Assembly: GCF_030913655.1 (NCBI RefSeq)
Contig: NZ_CP133189.1
Coordinates: 3,186,501-3,250,500 of the forward strand
Reading direction: 5' to 3'
Source of the DNA: Clostridium sp. MB40-C1
GTDB taxonomy: Bacteria; Bacillota; Clostridia; Clostridiales; Clostridiaceae
Length of the DNA: 64,000 nt
The notes under the pieces are model-generated. The model saw only the letters and a program-made list of their open reading frames with translations, did not search any database and had not been told where the DNA came from. Below, piece after piece: positions 46,838 to 56,496 of the stretch; position 1 is the stretch's first letter; the number at the start of each line of letters is the position of its first letter. Position numbers and translations under genes: made by a program.

Positions 46838-47323
46838 TTAATAACCTGTGTCTTGTCTTTTATGATTTAAATTGTTTTTTTTGTAGTATGCAGTTTCTAT
46901 TTCATCTGACGAAAAATTTAAAGTTCTACCTAAAGATAAAAAGTCTTCAAATAAAGTTTTGTAATTATCTTTGCTAGTACAGACAACAAAGTCATTAATA
47001 TCTATGTATATGTTTAAGAATGCTTCAGTTAAGTCGTGGTGCTCATGTCTAATAATAAGTTCTAAGTTTTCATAATTTTTTTCGAGTCCCAAACTTAAAA
47101 TAAAATGTAGACAATCTACATATTCTTCTAAAATGACGTCTTTTTCAGAAGGACCTTTATTGCTCCAAAATTTGAAGCAGCGAGTCTCATTGGCGAGTTC
47201 ACTAACTTCTACTTGAAGTGCTAAAACTTTTTTGGAAAATAAAGACTTATTTTGCAAGTTCTTTTCTGTGTTTATTCTTTGATCTAGATTGCGTTGAAGT
47301 TCAAACAATTTATTAAAATTCAT
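46838..47323 (-). CDS. Dimeric (all-alpha) dUTP diphosphatase
   Basis: Hydrolyses dUTP to dUMP, keeping uracil out of DNA. The 161-residue all-helical MazG-related protein has the metal-binding motifs EVSELANE (residues about 39-46) and EEYVDCLHF (about 65-73), plus the downstream TRCFKFW. This dUTPase_2 type replaces the trimeric enzyme in clostridia and some phages. It is a single gene, with AAGGCGG upstream of the ATG. Confidence 0.88.
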   Translation of the reverse strand: MNFNKLFELQRNLDQRINTEKNLQNKSLFSKKVLALQVEVSELANETRCFKFWSNKGPSEKDVILEEYVDCLHFILSLGLEKNYENLELIIRHEHHDLTEAFLNIYIDINDFVVCTSKDNYKTLFEDFLSLGRTLNFSSDEIETAYYKKNNLNHKRQDTGY

Positions 47324-47484
47324 TTTAATGATTCCGCCTTTCTAAAAATCAAGTATGAGAATAATATACATATTATATATATATTCTATATTATTTTCAG
47401 AAATATTAAAAGATTAACAAATCGTTTACATTTAAATTTTATAAAAATAAATCAGTATCAATACATGAAACTGATTTATAAAAG

Positions 47485-48030
47485 CTAATATTCTCTTAAA
47501 GGATAGGATTTAATTAATACTTCTTTACGATTATTAATAGGTTTCCATAATTCTAATCTATTTACTTTGGCAAAGTCATAATTAAGATCTAATTGTTTGT
47601 TATTTAAAGCGATAGCAGATTCATCGCTAAACTGCTTTCGGATATTATAATTAGAATTAGCTAAAGAAATAGAAAAGTTTGTTTCGTAGTCGGGTTTTAC
47701 ATTAAATCCACTTAAAGACAATGTTTCTGTTACTTTTCTTGCAATTCTTATCATATATCCTTTTTTTTCTACCCTCAAGCCTATATTTTTTCCGAAATTA
47801 TCTAAGCTTATATTAGGACTAAACTGCACTTTAAAGTTTTTATAAGGGTGTAAAGTATCCAAAATAACCTTATCATATTTGTCCATATCAGGATCTATTA
47901 CTGTTTGTATAGGTATATGAAATTTGTGATTAGTTCGGTAAAGTTTATATTTTCTACATACTTGTTGTTGTGTAGTTTGAAGAAAGGCATTAGATTTATC
48001 ATCAAATAATGCTACTAAATAATATTTCAT
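47485..48030 (-). CDS. Hypothetical protein, possible degenerate 2H phosphoesterase fold
   Basis: A 181-residue soluble protein. The opening YYLVALFDDKS and the block HKFHIPIQTV look like the first half of a 2H (LigT-like) phosphoesterase, with an H-x-P/T type motif. In the expected second motif (NFSISLANSNYN) the His is replaced by Asn, so if related it has probably lost that activity. The assignment is weak. ATG with GGAGG at normal spacing; single gene. Confidence 0.5.
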   Translation of the reverse strand: MKYYLVALFDDKSNAFLQTTQQQVCRKYKLYRTNHKFHIPIQTVIDPDMDKYDKVILDTLHPYKNFKVQFSPNISLDNFGKNIGLRVEKKGYMIRIARKVTETLSLSGFNVKPDYETNFSISLANSNYNIRKQFSDESAIALNNKQLDLNYDFAKVNRLELWKPINNRKEVLIKSYPLREY

Positions 48031-48216
48031 GCTAATCCTCCGAAATACTGACTTTTAGTGATATTATATCATATTTATAGTAATTGTACATTTTTAAACA
48101 TACCTTTATAGAAATAATGCCCTAATTTAATAAATATAAGATTGTATAAAATTCTGTCCAAAACTAATAATAATTATGAAGTTAATTATGAAGTTAATAT
48201 TGAGGAGGAAAAATAT

Positions 48217-48375
48217 ATGAAGCATAACGATAGTATACACTGTACAGTGGATGAATGTAGATTTCACTCTAATGCAGATGATTATTGTACTTTAGAAGAA
48301 ATAGAAGTTGTAAAGCACGAACCTAAAGCAAAGACAGTAGAATGTACTGATTGTGGAAGTTTTGAGGAAAAATAA
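48217..48375 (+). CDS. DUF1540 cysteine-rich small protein
   Basis: A 52-residue protein with the DUF1540 pattern: CTVDECRFH, then a Cys in DYCTL, then ECTDCGSF. The conserved Cys and His suggest a metal site. Function unknown; common in spore-forming Firmicutes. The ATG at 48217 follows GAGGAGG; a longer frame upstream contains a 12-base direct repeat (AATTATGAAGTT twice) and is not coding. Confidence 0.88.
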   Translation: MKHNDSIHCTVDECRFHSNADDYCTLEEIEVVKHEPKAKTVECTDCGSFEEK

Positions 48376-48397
48376 TAAAAAATAAGTCATAAAGAGA

Positions 48398-48450
48398 AGT
48401 GTACTCCAAATATTAGATTTATATCTAACACTTGGGGTGCATTTCATTTT
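48398..48450 (+). terminator. Terminator after the DUF1540 gene
   Basis: A 12-bp outer stem (48398-48409 with 48432-48443, three G-U pairs) plus an inner TTAGAT/ATCTAA stem, followed by TCATTTTAT. The rest of the 323-base gap 48376-48698 has only a probable -10 (TATAAT near 48616) for murA. Confidence 0.75.
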
Positions 48451-48698
48451 ATAGGCTTATTTTTTTTATTTAGTATATAAATCCAAACACCCCATATATA
48501 TAAGCTTTATATTTCAATAAATTTATTTTAAAATATTCAAGAATGTAAATATAAAATTTTCTTAAAAAAGTACAATAAATATATAAAAATAAGTATTAAA
48601 ATTTTTAAGTATTGTGTTATAATTAAGGTTGTTGTAATGAGCAGAAAAATAGAGATTAATATAATATAGAAAAAATAATAGTAAGGATGGATAATAGT

Positions 48699-49955
48699 AT
48701 GGAGAAACTCGTTATTGAAGGTGGATATCCTCTATATGGCGATATTGAAGTAAGCGGAGCTAAAAATGCAGCTGTAGCTATTTTACCTGCCGCTATAATG
48801 GCATGCAAGGGTGTGTGTGCTATAGATAATATTCCAGATATAAATGATACAAAGTGTATTTTAAGTATTATTGAAAGTTTAGGTTCAAAAGTAAGCAAAA
48901 AAAATAATTCGGTTATAATAGATAGTACTTGTATGACTAGTGTTGATGCAAATACAGAAGAAGTTAGAAAAATGAGAGCTTCTTATTACCTTATAGGAGC
49001 ACTTCTTGGAAGATTCAAGAAAGCTAGGGTAGAAATGCCAGGAGGATGTGCTATAGGGGTAAGACCTATTGACCAACACATAAAGGGATTTGAAGCATTA
49101 GGAGCAAAAGTTAAAATAGAACATGGTGCTGTAGTTGCAGAAGCAGAGGAATTAATAGGAACCAATATATATTTTGATGTAGTTAGTGTTGGGGCAACTA
49201 TAAATGTGATGCTTGCAGCTGTTTTTGCAGAAGGAAAAACAATACTTGAAAATTCTGCTAAAGAGCCTCATATTGTAGATGTAGCTAACTTTTTAAACAG
49301 TATGGGCGCGGACATTAAGGGAGCAGGTACTGACGTAATAAAAATCAACGGAATAAAAGAATTAAAAGGATGTAATTATAGTGTAATACCTGATCAGATA
49401 GAAGCAGGGACATACATGATGGCAGCAGCAGCTTGTGGAGGAAAAGTTAATATTAACAATGTTATTCCTAAGCACTTAGAAGCTATTTCAGCAAAGCTTA
49501 TAGAGATGGGAGTTCATGTAACAGAGAATGAAGATAGTATAACTATTGAAAGTTCTAGAGATCTAAAAGGAGTAAATGTAAAGACTCTTCCTTATCCAGG
49601 TTTCCCAACAGACATTCAACAACCTATGACAACTCTTTTAAGTATTGCCAAAGGAAGAAGTATAGTTAATGAAAGTATATGGGAAAGTAGATTCAAACAT
49701 GTTGATGAATTAAAGAAAATGGGTGCCAAAGTAAGTGTTGAAAATAACATAGCTATAATAGAAGGTGTTAGCAAACTTTCTGGAGCGAAGGTTACTGCAA
49801 CAGATTTAAGAGCAGGAGCAGCTATGGTTATAGCAGGGTTAATTGCTAATGGTAAAACAGAAATATCAAAGGTTGAACATATAGATAGAGGTTATCCACA
49901 TATAGAACAAAAGTTAAACAGAGTAGGAGCAAAAATTACTAGAATAAATAAGTAG
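48699..49955 (+). CDS. murA: UDP-N-acetylglucosamine 1-carboxyvinyltransferase
   Basis: First committed step of peptidoglycan synthesis; target of fosfomycin. The active-site Cys is C117 in [14 protein letters not shown], so a Cys-to-Asp resistant form is excluded. [12 protein letters not shown] and FPTDIQQPM are other family blocks. With ATG 48699 the protein is 418 residues, the usual length; the ATG at 48687 lies too close to AAGGA. Followed 54 bases later by the MBL-fold gene, probably one transcript. Confidence 0.96.
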   Translation: MEKLVIEGGYPLYGDIEVSGAKNAAVAILPAAIMACKGVCAIDNIPDINDTKCILSIIESLGSKVSKKNNSVIIDSTCMTSVDANTEEVRKMRASYYLIGALLGRFKKARVEMPGGCAIGVRPIDQHIKGFEALGAKVKIEHGAVVAEAEELIGTNIYFDVVSVGATINVMLAAVFAEGKTILENSAKEPHIVDVANFLNSMGADIKGAGTDVIKINGIKELKGCNYSVIPDQIEAGTYMMAAAACGGKVNINNVIPKHLEAISAKLIEMGVHVTENEDSITIESSRDLKGVNVKTLPYPGFPTDIQQPMTTLLSIAKGRSIVNESIWESRFKHVDELKKMGAKVSVENNIAIIEGVSKLSGAKVTATDLRAGAAMVIAGLIANGKTEISKVEHIDRGYPHIEQKLNRVGAKITRINK

Positions 49956-50009
49956 TAATAGGTAGTTCCTTTAAACTTTGCAAAACTATTAAGAATGGAG
50001 AATATTGAA

Positions 50010-50795
50010 ATGATATTTTGTCCTTTGTATAGTGGAAGCAGCGGAAATAGCATATTTGTTTCTGGGGGAGGAAGCAGTATTTTAATTGATGCGGGTCTTC
50101 CAGGAAAAAGCATTGAAAAAGCTTTGAAAGATATAGGAAAAGAACCTTCAAAGATAGATGCCATTTTTGTTACTCATGAGCATATAGACCATGTAAAAGG
50201 TGTAGGTGTAATGTCAAGAAGATATAATATACCTATATATGCAAATGAACTAACTTGGCGAGGCATGGAAAAAAATATTGGTAAGATTAAGGATGAAAAT
50301 ATAAAAATTATAAATAAGGATTATGTTAGTTTAAAAGATATGCAGATATCTTGTTTTAAAATACCTCATGATGCTGCTGACCCAATGGGATATACAGTAA
50401 CTGAGAACAACAAAAAAGTAAGTGTAGCTACTGACTTAGGATATTTTTCAGAAGAAGTAGAAGGTGCAGTAAAAAATTCAGATGTTGTTTTATTAGAAAG
50501 TAACCATGATGTTGAGATGTTAAAGTTTGGACCATACCCATATCCCTTAAAAAGAAGAATTTTAAGTGATATAGGTCATTTGTCAAATGAGTGTTGTGGA
50601 AAAGCTATATTAGAAATAATAAAACAGAATACTAAACAAATTATACTAGGTCATCTAAGTAAAACTAATAATTATCCAGACCTTGCTTATGAAACCGTTG
50701 CTAGTATATTACGGGAAAATGGAGTAAAAGTAGGTAAAGATATAAGTATACATATGGCAAATAGAGACATGCCTAGTAATTATATTGAATTTTAA
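50010..50795 (+). CDS. MBL-fold metallohydrolase, WalJ/YycJ-like
   Basis: A 261-residue metallo-beta-lactamase fold protein. It begins FCPLYSGSSGNSIFV, typical of YycJ, and has the metal ligands in VTHEHIDHVKG, with further ligands in ATDLG and LGHLSKTN. Relatives are 5'-exonucleases linked to the WalRK system and mismatch repair. ATG 50010 follows GGAG; the upstream ATG at 49995 overlaps it. walR/walK are not adjacent here; it follows murA. Confidence 0.88.
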   Translation: MIFCPLYSGSSGNSIFVSGGGSSILIDAGLPGKSIEKALKDIGKEPSKIDAIFVTHEHIDHVKGVGVMSRRYNIPIYANELTWRGMEKNIGKIKDENIKIINKDYVSLKDMQISCFKIPHDAADPMGYTVTENNKKVSVATDLGYFSEEVEGAVKNSDVVLLESNHDVEMLKFGPYPYPLKRRILSDIGHLSNECCGKAILEIIKQNTKQIILGHLSKTNNYPDLAYETVASILRENGVKVGKDISIHMANRDMPSNYIEF

Positions 50796-50897
50796 TTTAA
50801 TATAAAATTAAAATATGTGACATTGAAAAAATACAGAATGTCTATTATAATGTTATGAGATTATATTATAATATAATTTATAGAAGGAGAATGAAAG

Positions 50898-51401
50898 ATG
50901 AGTTTGTATAAAGAGTGGACAGATATGGTAATTGATTATGTTAAACATAAAGGTGAAGCGGCATTTTGGAAAGAATATGGGGAAATGGAAAAAAATATAT
51001 ATAGTATAATTTTAGCTAATCATAACGAGGTTTTTAAAGGAAAAATAGAAGATCTAGCAGAACAATTTGATACCCCTATTAACTTTTTTATGGGATTCTT
51101 AGATGGAATTAATGATAGCCTTGTAAACCCATATGATATAGAAAATCTTGAAGCTGATTCAGAAATTGAATTAAACTTAAACTTAGAAACTCTATATTTC
51201 AACATGTTAGATGCAAAAGCTGATTATTTATATAGCTTGTCTCAATGGGATGGTATATTCTCACCTGAAAAAAGAAAAGAAATAACAAAGGAATGGAGAA
51301 ATTCTAAGACTATAGTTAGAGAAGATAAAGTAGGAAGAAATGACGCATGTCCATGCGGTAGCGGTAAGAAATACAAAAAGTGCTGCGGTAAAAATGCATA
51401 A
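50898..51401 (+). CDS. SEC-C motif protein
   Basis: A 167-residue protein. The first 130 residues are an acidic helical domain found in clostridial homologues. The last 22 form the SEC-C zinc motif, [20 protein letters not shown], the same zinc-binding tail as in SecA. Relatives may bind ribosomes or the Sec machinery through this tail. AAGGAG lies 8 bases before the ATG. A terminator follows at 51452. Confidence 0.88.
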   Translation: MSLYKEWTDMVIDYVKHKGEAAFWKEYGEMEKNIYSIILANHNEVFKGKIEDLAEQFDTPINFFMGFLDGINDSLVNPYDIENLEADSEIELNLNLETLYFNMLDAKADYLYSLSQWDGIFSPEKRKEITKEWRNSKTIVREDKVGRNDACPCGSGKKYKKCCGKNA

Positions 51402-51451
51402 TTTTATAATTTAATGATACTTATCTAAAGTTAAAATTTATAATAAATTAA

Positions 51452-51484
51452 TAAACCTTACATAAAATATGTAAGGTTTATTTA
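51452..51484 (+). terminator. Terminator after the SEC-C gene
   Basis: A 12-bp perfect stem, TAAACCTTACAT with its complement (51452-51463, 51469-51480), runs into TTTAT. Confidence 0.85.
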
Positions 51485-51658
51485 TCATGTAGTTATATTT
51501 AAGTTTATTATAGAGTTTTAATAATTTGTGGATAAATGTTAAGGTCATATGTTAATAACTTTCAGATGAAATAAAAATTCTATCTGAAACCAAGAAACCT
51601 GTCTATTAAAATAAGGTTATATAAAATAGTAAGCTTATAACAAAAGAATGGAGATATT

Positions 51659-52111
51659 ATGAATATAACAATAATGTGTGTTGGAAAGTTAAAAGAAAAA
51701 TACTTAAAAAAATCAGTAGAAGAGTACACTAAAAAGATAAGAAAATTTGCTAATATAAATATAATAGAGCTTGAAGACGAAAAAACACCAGATAGTGCTT
51801 CTTATAAAGAAGAGATTCTGATAAAGGAAAAAGAGGGAAGTAACATTTTAAGGTATATTAAAGATGATATGTATGTTATAGCTATGGACTTAAATGGAAA
51901 GAGGATAGCTTCAGAAGAGTTTGGCAAAGTTATAAATAATCTAAAGATTAGAGGAATTAATGAGGTTGTGTTCATAATAGGGGGATCTTTAGGATTATCA
52001 AAGCAAGTTATAAGTAGAGCGGATTATAAAGTATGCTTTTCTAAAATGACTTTTCCTCATCAGCTTTTTAGGGTAATGCTTTTAGAACAAATTTATAGAA
52101 GTTTGTTCTAA
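51659..52111 (+). CDS. rlmH: RlmH-type rRNA methyltransferase lacking the C-terminal tail (RlmH1)
   Basis: SPOUT methyltransferase that methylates N3 of pseudouridine 1915 (helix 69) of 23S rRNA. Residues 1-147 match RlmH closely, including the SAM-binding knot FIIGGSLGLS (105-114) and FSKMTFPHQ (127-135). The usual protein is 159 residues and ends YRAFRI-x-RGEPYHK; this one stops at residue 150, after EQIYRSLF. None of the three frames after the stop encodes the missing tail, so this is a real truncation, not a simple frameshift. A terminator follows directly. A divergent paralogue that does have the tail lies at 56497. The enzyme identity is sure; activity alone is doubtful because the tail supplies catalytic contacts. 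Confidence 0.92.
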   Translation: MNITIMCVGKLKEKYLKKSVEEYTKKIRKFANINIIELEDEKTPDSASYKEEILIKEKEGSNILRYIKDDMYVIAMDLNGKRIASEEFGKVINNLKIRGINEVVFIIGGSLGLSKQVISRADYKVCFSKMTFPHQLFRVMLLEQIYRSLF

Positions 52112-52163
52112 AGTGAATTCATAATAATTAGTTAAATAGTGTTTTAATCAAACTAATTTATGA

Positions 52164-52206
52164 TAAGAAATTAATAACACACTCTTATAATTTCTTATTA
52201 TTTTTT
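52164..52206 (+). terminator. Terminator of rlmH1
   Basis: A 10-bp stem (52164-52173 with 52188-52197) is followed by TTATTTTTT. Confidence 0.85.
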
Positions 52207-52207
52207 A

Positions 52208-52283
52208 AATAACAAAACTGTTACTATTTTGTTATTCTTATTCACTATTTTGTAACCATTTTTAAAACCGAGTGTACTATAAT
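52208..52283 (+). promoter_or_regulatory. Promoter region of the O-acetylation operon with two ACTATTTTGT sites
   Basis: ACTATTTTGT occurs at 52223-52232 and 52244-52253, 21 bp (two helical turns) apart; the second is 24 bases before TATAAT (52278-52283). The first site sits inside a hairpin (52208-52217 with 52227-52236). The same 10-mer lies at a similar distance from the -10 of the small peptide gene at 44404. It may be a regulator site or an unusual -35 element. Confidence 0.5.
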
Positions 52284-52351
52284 TTTCATGGCGTGAGAAG
52301 ATTTTATAATAATTTAAAAATTTTGAAACAATTATAATGGTGGGGAAGAGT

Positions 52352-53215
52352 ATGCTTAATAAAAAAACAATAAGAATAAGAGTTAAGAACAATAAGAAAA
52401 AAAAGATAATAAAAATTAACACTAAGAGATTTTTTAAATCAATAATTATATGTATCCTAGTTGTATCTTCTACGGCTATTACAGTAAAAAAATGTATTAT
52501 AAACAAACTTTTTTCAAACGATATGGTTCAAGCTTATGATGTTTCTAACAATAAGGATGTGAAAAAAAGTTTACAAAATAAGGATATAGATAATAAATCT
52601 AGTAATATGGGTTCAATAAGTAAAAAAAGTTTAGAGGGTAAAGAAAGTGGGGAAAAATTATATAGTAACAATAGTTCAAACAATAAGAAAGATATTTTAA
52701 AGGACGCTATATTTTTTGGCGATTCTATTACAGAGAGCTTATCATTTTATGAATTATTAGATGAATCTCAAGTTGTTGGAATAAAGGGTCTTAATGTATT
52801 TAAAGCTGAAAAGCAAATAGACAAGCTAGTACAGTCAAATCCCAAAAAACTTTTTATATTACTAGGAAGCAACGATGTTGAGTCAGGAATGGATAGTAAA
52901 CAATTTGCACAAAACTATAAGAAATTAATGGAAACAATAAAGTTTAAAATGCCTGATTGCAAAGTTTATATTCAATCTATTTTACCAGTTACAGAAAAAG
53001 TTAAGCAGAAGCAACCTAATTTCTCTGATTTGCGCATAAATGAATTTAATGATGTTTTAAAAAAGATTGCAAAAGATAAAAATTTGGAATTTATAAATTT
53101 ATTACCAGTATTAGAAGGAAAGTCTAGTTTATATGAACCAGATGGGATACATTTTAAAACTGGGTTCTATGATTTGTGGATAGATTATTTAAAAAATAAT
53201 TTATCTTTAAATTAA
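52352..53215 (+). CDS. SGNH/GDSL-type hydrolase, membrane-anchored
   Basis: Surface esterase/acyltransferase-type enzyme of 287 residues. A very basic N-terminus is followed by one membrane helix (about 27-45) and a Ser/Asn/Lys-rich linker. The SGNH blocks are present: FGDSITES (nucleophile Ser near residue 126), LLGSND and DGIHF near the C-terminus. The neighbours are an MBOAT acyltransferase and a DHHW protein, so it most likely works on O-acetyl groups of a cell-surface polymer. I chose ATG 52352, behind GGTGGGG. Confidence 0.85.
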   Translation: MLNKKTIRIRVKNNKKKKIIKINTKRFFKSIIICILVVSSTAITVKKCIINKLFSNDMVQAYDVSNNKDVKKSLQNKDIDNKSSNMGSISKKSLEGKESGEKLYSNNSSNNKKDILKDAIFFGDSITESLSFYELLDESQVVGIKGLNVFKAEKQIDKLVQSNPKKLFILLGSNDVESGMDSKQFAQNYKKLMETIKFKMPDCKVYIQSILPVTEKVKQKQPNFSDLRINEFNDVLKKIAKDKNLEFINLLPVLEGKSSLYEPDGIHFKTGFYDLWIDYLKNNLSLN

Positions 53216-53237
53216 ACATATAAAAGGAGAAAAAACT

Positions 53238-53735
53238 ATGCTGAACGCAATGAAAAAGATCAACAAAAAATTAATTATTATTACTGGAGTATTTGTTTTT
53301 ACAGTGGCAGCTTTTGCAGGATGTTCATCTTCAAAATCATCTTCTAAAAGTCCAGAAGTAAGTAAAATTGTAGAAGAAATGAAGGGATCAATTGATGAAT
53401 CTAATATGAAGAAGGTAGGTGAGGACAAACTTAAAAAGCTATACAAAATTAATCCAGATGAACTAGAAGAGTTTGTTGTGTATGCACCTGCTACAAATCT
53501 TAAAGCTAATGAGTTAGCAGTATTAAAAGTTAAGGATGCAAGTAAGGTGGAGAGCATTAAAGATCAAATATCAAAAAGAGTAGAGAAACAAGCATCTAGT
53601 TTTAAGGATTACCTTCCTGATGAATATTATTTAATAGAAAAACATGTATTAAAAACTCAGGGTAATTACATTCTTTTATCTATATCAAAAGATTCAGACA
53701 AAATAGAATCTGTATTCAATAAAGCTTTTAAATAG
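53238..53735 (+). CDS. DUF4358 lipoprotein
   Basis: A 165-residue lipoprotein. Signal peptide with lipobox AFAGC (Cys near 29), a Ser/Lys-rich linker, then the DUF4358 domain (EEFVVYAPATNLKANELAVLKVKD). DUF4358 proteins often accompany MBOAT/DHHW genes in clostridia; their role is unknown. It starts at ATG 53238 behind AAGGAGA, 22 bases after the SGNH gene, so it is in the same operon. Confidence 0.85.
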   Translation: MLNAMKKINKKLIIITGVFVFTVAAFAGCSSSKSSSKSPEVSKIVEEMKGSIDESNMKKVGEDKLKKLYKINPDELEEFVVYAPATNLKANELAVLKVKDASKVESIKDQISKRVEKQASSFKDYLPDEYYLIEKHVLKTQGNYILLSISKDSDKIESVFNKAFK

Positions 53736-53771
53736 GCATAAATAAATTGATTCCTTTGGGGGTGGACTAAA

Positions 53772-55178
53772 TTGGTTTTCAGTAGCTTGATATTTATCTT
53801 TTTATTTTTGCCTATAACTATTGCTATATACTACATAGCACCTAAATTTCTTAGAAATTTTATTTTATTTTTGGCAAGTCTTGTTTTTTATGCTTGGGGA
53901 GAGCCGGTATATATTTTAATAATGTTGTTTTCAACAGTTTTTGATTATATAAATGCACTACTTATTGATAAATATAGACATAAAAAATTAATTCCTAAAT
54001 TAGTTTTTATAAATTCGGTAGTTGTAAATTTAGGAATACTTAGCTTTTTCAAATATTATAATTTTTTCATTGGAAATGTTAATGATTTGTTTGGATTAAG
54101 TATTGCCTCTCAAAAACTTCCGTTACCTGTGGGCATATCTTTTTATACATTTCAAACAATGTCTTATGTAATTGATGTTTATCGAAATAAAGTAGAGGTG
54201 CAAAGAAATATTATATCCTTTGGAACATATGTAACTATGTTTCCTCAGCTTGTTGCAGGTCCTATAGTTAAATATGGAGATATTTCTAAACAAATTAATA
54301 GTAGGAGAGAAAGCTTTGATAAGTTTGGAGAAGGAGCAGAACTATTTATAATAGGACTTTCTAAGAAAGTAATTCTTGCTAATAATATAGGCATACTTTG
54401 GGATAGTGTTAAGGCTACTCCAATAAGTCAGCTTTCCGTGCTTTCAGCTTGGCTTGGAGTAATTGCCTTTACATTTCAAATTTATTTTGATTTTAGTGGA
54501 TATTCAGATATGGCTTTAGGTCTTGGTAAGATGTTTGGATTTGATCTTATGATAAATTTTAATTATCCATATATATCAAAAAGTGTAACAGAATTTTGGC
54601 GTAGATGGCATATTTCATTAGGATCATGGTTTAGAGAATATGTTTATATTCCTCTTGGAGGAAATAAGAATGGAAGTTTAAAGCAGTATAGAAATTTATT
54701 TATAGTATGGTTGCTTACGGGGTTGTGGCATGGAGCAAACTGGAATTTTATATTTTGGGGACTATACTTCGGAGTTTTAGTAACTATAGAAAAGATATTT
54801 CTTTTAAGATGGCTCAATAAAATTCCTAAACTTGCAAGCAGAATATATACTATGATTATAGTTATTGTGGGATGGGCTATTTTTGATATTGAAAATATAA
54901 CACAATGTGGAAAATTCATTAAAACTATGTTTGGATTTAATGGTAATGTACTATTGGATAAGAAATCTCTATATTATTTGTCTAGTAATATTATTCTATT
55001 TATAATTCTAATAATTTGTTCTACCCCTATTCCTAAAAGAATTATAAATAGTATGAAAAAAAGGTTTAAAATTACTGGGACTATATCAGTTTCTATGATA
55101 AATATTTTACTAGTATTTACTGCTACCGCTTATTTAGTTAATGAGAGTTATAATCCTTTTCTATATTTTAGATTCTGA
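53772..55178 (+). CDS. MBOAT-family O-acyltransferase (AlgI/DltB-like)
   Basis: A 468-residue membrane protein with about ten hydrophobic helices that moves an acyl group across the membrane for O-acetylation of a surface glycan. LPVGISFYTFQTMSYVIDVYR and the catalytic His in LTGLWHGANWNFIFWG identify the AlgI branch. The TTG start lies behind GGGGGTGG. The polymer acetylated cannot be told: no alginate or teichoic-acid genes are in the window. Third gene of the operon. Confidence 0.93.
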   Translation: MVFSSLIFIFLFLPITIAIYYIAPKFLRNFILFLASLVFYAWGEPVYILIMLFSTVFDYINALLIDKYRHKKLIPKLVFINSVVVNLGILSFFKYYNFFIGNVNDLFGLSIASQKLPLPVGISFYTFQTMSYVIDVYRNKVEVQRNIISFGTYVTMFPQLVAGPIVKYGDISKQINSRRESFDKFGEGAELFIIGLSKKVILANNIGILWDSVKATPISQLSVLSAWLGVIAFTFQIYFDFSGYSDMALGLGKMFGFDLMINFNYPYISKSVTEFWRRWHISLGSWFREYVYIPLGGNKNGSLKQYRNLFIVWLLTGLWHGANWNFIFWGLYFGVLVTIEKIFLLRWLNKIPKLASRIYTMIIVIVGWAIFDIENITQCGKFIKTMFGFNGNVLLDKKSLYYLSSNIILFIILIICSTPIPKRIINSMKKRFKITGTISVSMINILLVFTATAYLVNESYNPFLYFRF

Positions 55179-55216
55179 TATTATGATGTATAGGGCATTT
55201 GAAAGAGGTGTTGTTC

Positions 55217-56392
55217 TTGGAGAAACGTAATAATTTATGCAGGTGGATAGTAGGAATATTTTTGATACTTTATATATTTGGTATGTTATTATTTAATATA
55301 TTGAATCCAAGCAAAGAGTTTTCAGAATCTGAAAATAGGAAACTTGAGCAGAAACCACAATTTTCTTTAAATAGTTTGTTGGAGGGAAAATTTACTAAAA
55401 ACTATGAAAAGTATATATCGGATCAATTTTTTTTAAGGGATTTTTGGATAGGGGTAAAATCAAGTGGAGAAAGACTTATGGGAAAAAAAGAGAACAATGG
55501 AGTATATTTAGGAAAAGATGGTTATTTATTTCAAAAGTTTAATAAACCTGAAAAAAACAAAATTCAAGATATAATAGAAGCTATTAATTCATTTTCCTCT
55601 TTAAATACTGAAGTAAATAAATATCTTATGGTTGTTCCTAATTCAACAAAGGTTCTAGAAGAAAAGCTTCCTTCTTTTGCATGTGATGAAGATCAAATTA
55701 TGTATATTAATAAGTTAAAAAAATATATAAAAAAAGATGTGAAGTTTGTAGATGTATATAATGAACTACTATCTAAAAAAGATGAATACATATTTTATAA
55801 AACGGACCATCATTGGACAACTAAAGGGGCATATTATGCTTATAAGAAATTAATCAAAGATATGGGGTTCATTCCTCATAAAGAAGAGTATTTTAATGTT
55901 AAGAATGTTACTAATAGTTTTTATGGTTCTCTATATTCTAAAAGTGGATTTAGAAATATAGAACCGGATAGTATACAAATTTATACACCTAAAATCAATG
56001 AAAATTCTAAGGTTTGGTATTATGATAAGATGAGAGATGGGAACAAAGACAAAACAGTGGACAAGAGTAAAGAGTATGATACCATTTATAAAATCGAGAA
56101 TATAAATAAAAAGGATAAGTACACTATATTTTTTAATGGAAATCATTCTTTAGTAAAGATAAACAGCGATACAAAAACTAATAAAAAATTATTAGTGGTA
56201 AAGGATTCTTACGCTAATTGTTTAATTCCATTTTTAACAGGACATTATGATGAAATATATGTAGTAGATCTTAGATATTATAGTGAAAATTTACAAAAAC
56301 TAATAAAATCTAATAGGATAAATGATGTTCTAATACTTTATAATGCAAAGTCTTTTTTTGAAGATGATTCAATTAATAATATTTGTGAATAA
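55217..56392 (+). CDS. DHHW-family protein (AlgJ/AlgX-like)
   Basis: A signal-anchored SGNH-like protein thought to take the acyl group from the MBOAT protein and place it on the glycan. One N-terminal membrane helix (about residues 9-27), then the domain with the signature TDHHWTTKGAYYAYK. The frame opens with a TTG at 55199, but AGAGGTG is better placed for the in-frame TTG at 55217 (391 residues). Fourth gene of the operon; no terminator is obvious before rlmH2, 104 bases downstream. Confidence 0.85.
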   Translation: MEKRNNLCRWIVGIFLILYIFGMLLFNILNPSKEFSESENRKLEQKPQFSLNSLLEGKFTKNYEKYISDQFFLRDFWIGVKSSGERLMGKKENNGVYLGKDGYLFQKFNKPEKNKIQDIIEAINSFSSLNTEVNKYLMVVPNSTKVLEEKLPSFACDEDQIMYINKLKKYIKKDVKFVDVYNELLSKKDEYIFYKTDHHWTTKGAYYAYKKLIKDMGFIPHKEEYFNVKNVTNSFYGSLYSKSGFRNIEPDSIQIYTPKINENSKVWYYDKMRDGNKDKTVDKSKEYDTIYKIENINKKDKYTIFFNGNHSLVKINSDTKTNKKLLVVKDSYANCLIPFLTGHYDEIYVVDLRYYSENLQKLIKSNRINDVLILYNAKSFFEDDSINNICE

Positions 56393-56496
56393 ATAGTGTT
56401 ATAGAGTTACTTAGCTTAAGTTTATTGAGAATTGAAGTATTAGTAGTGATAGATATGGAATAAATTTTGAATTTAATAAGTTTTAAAGGTGAAGAG

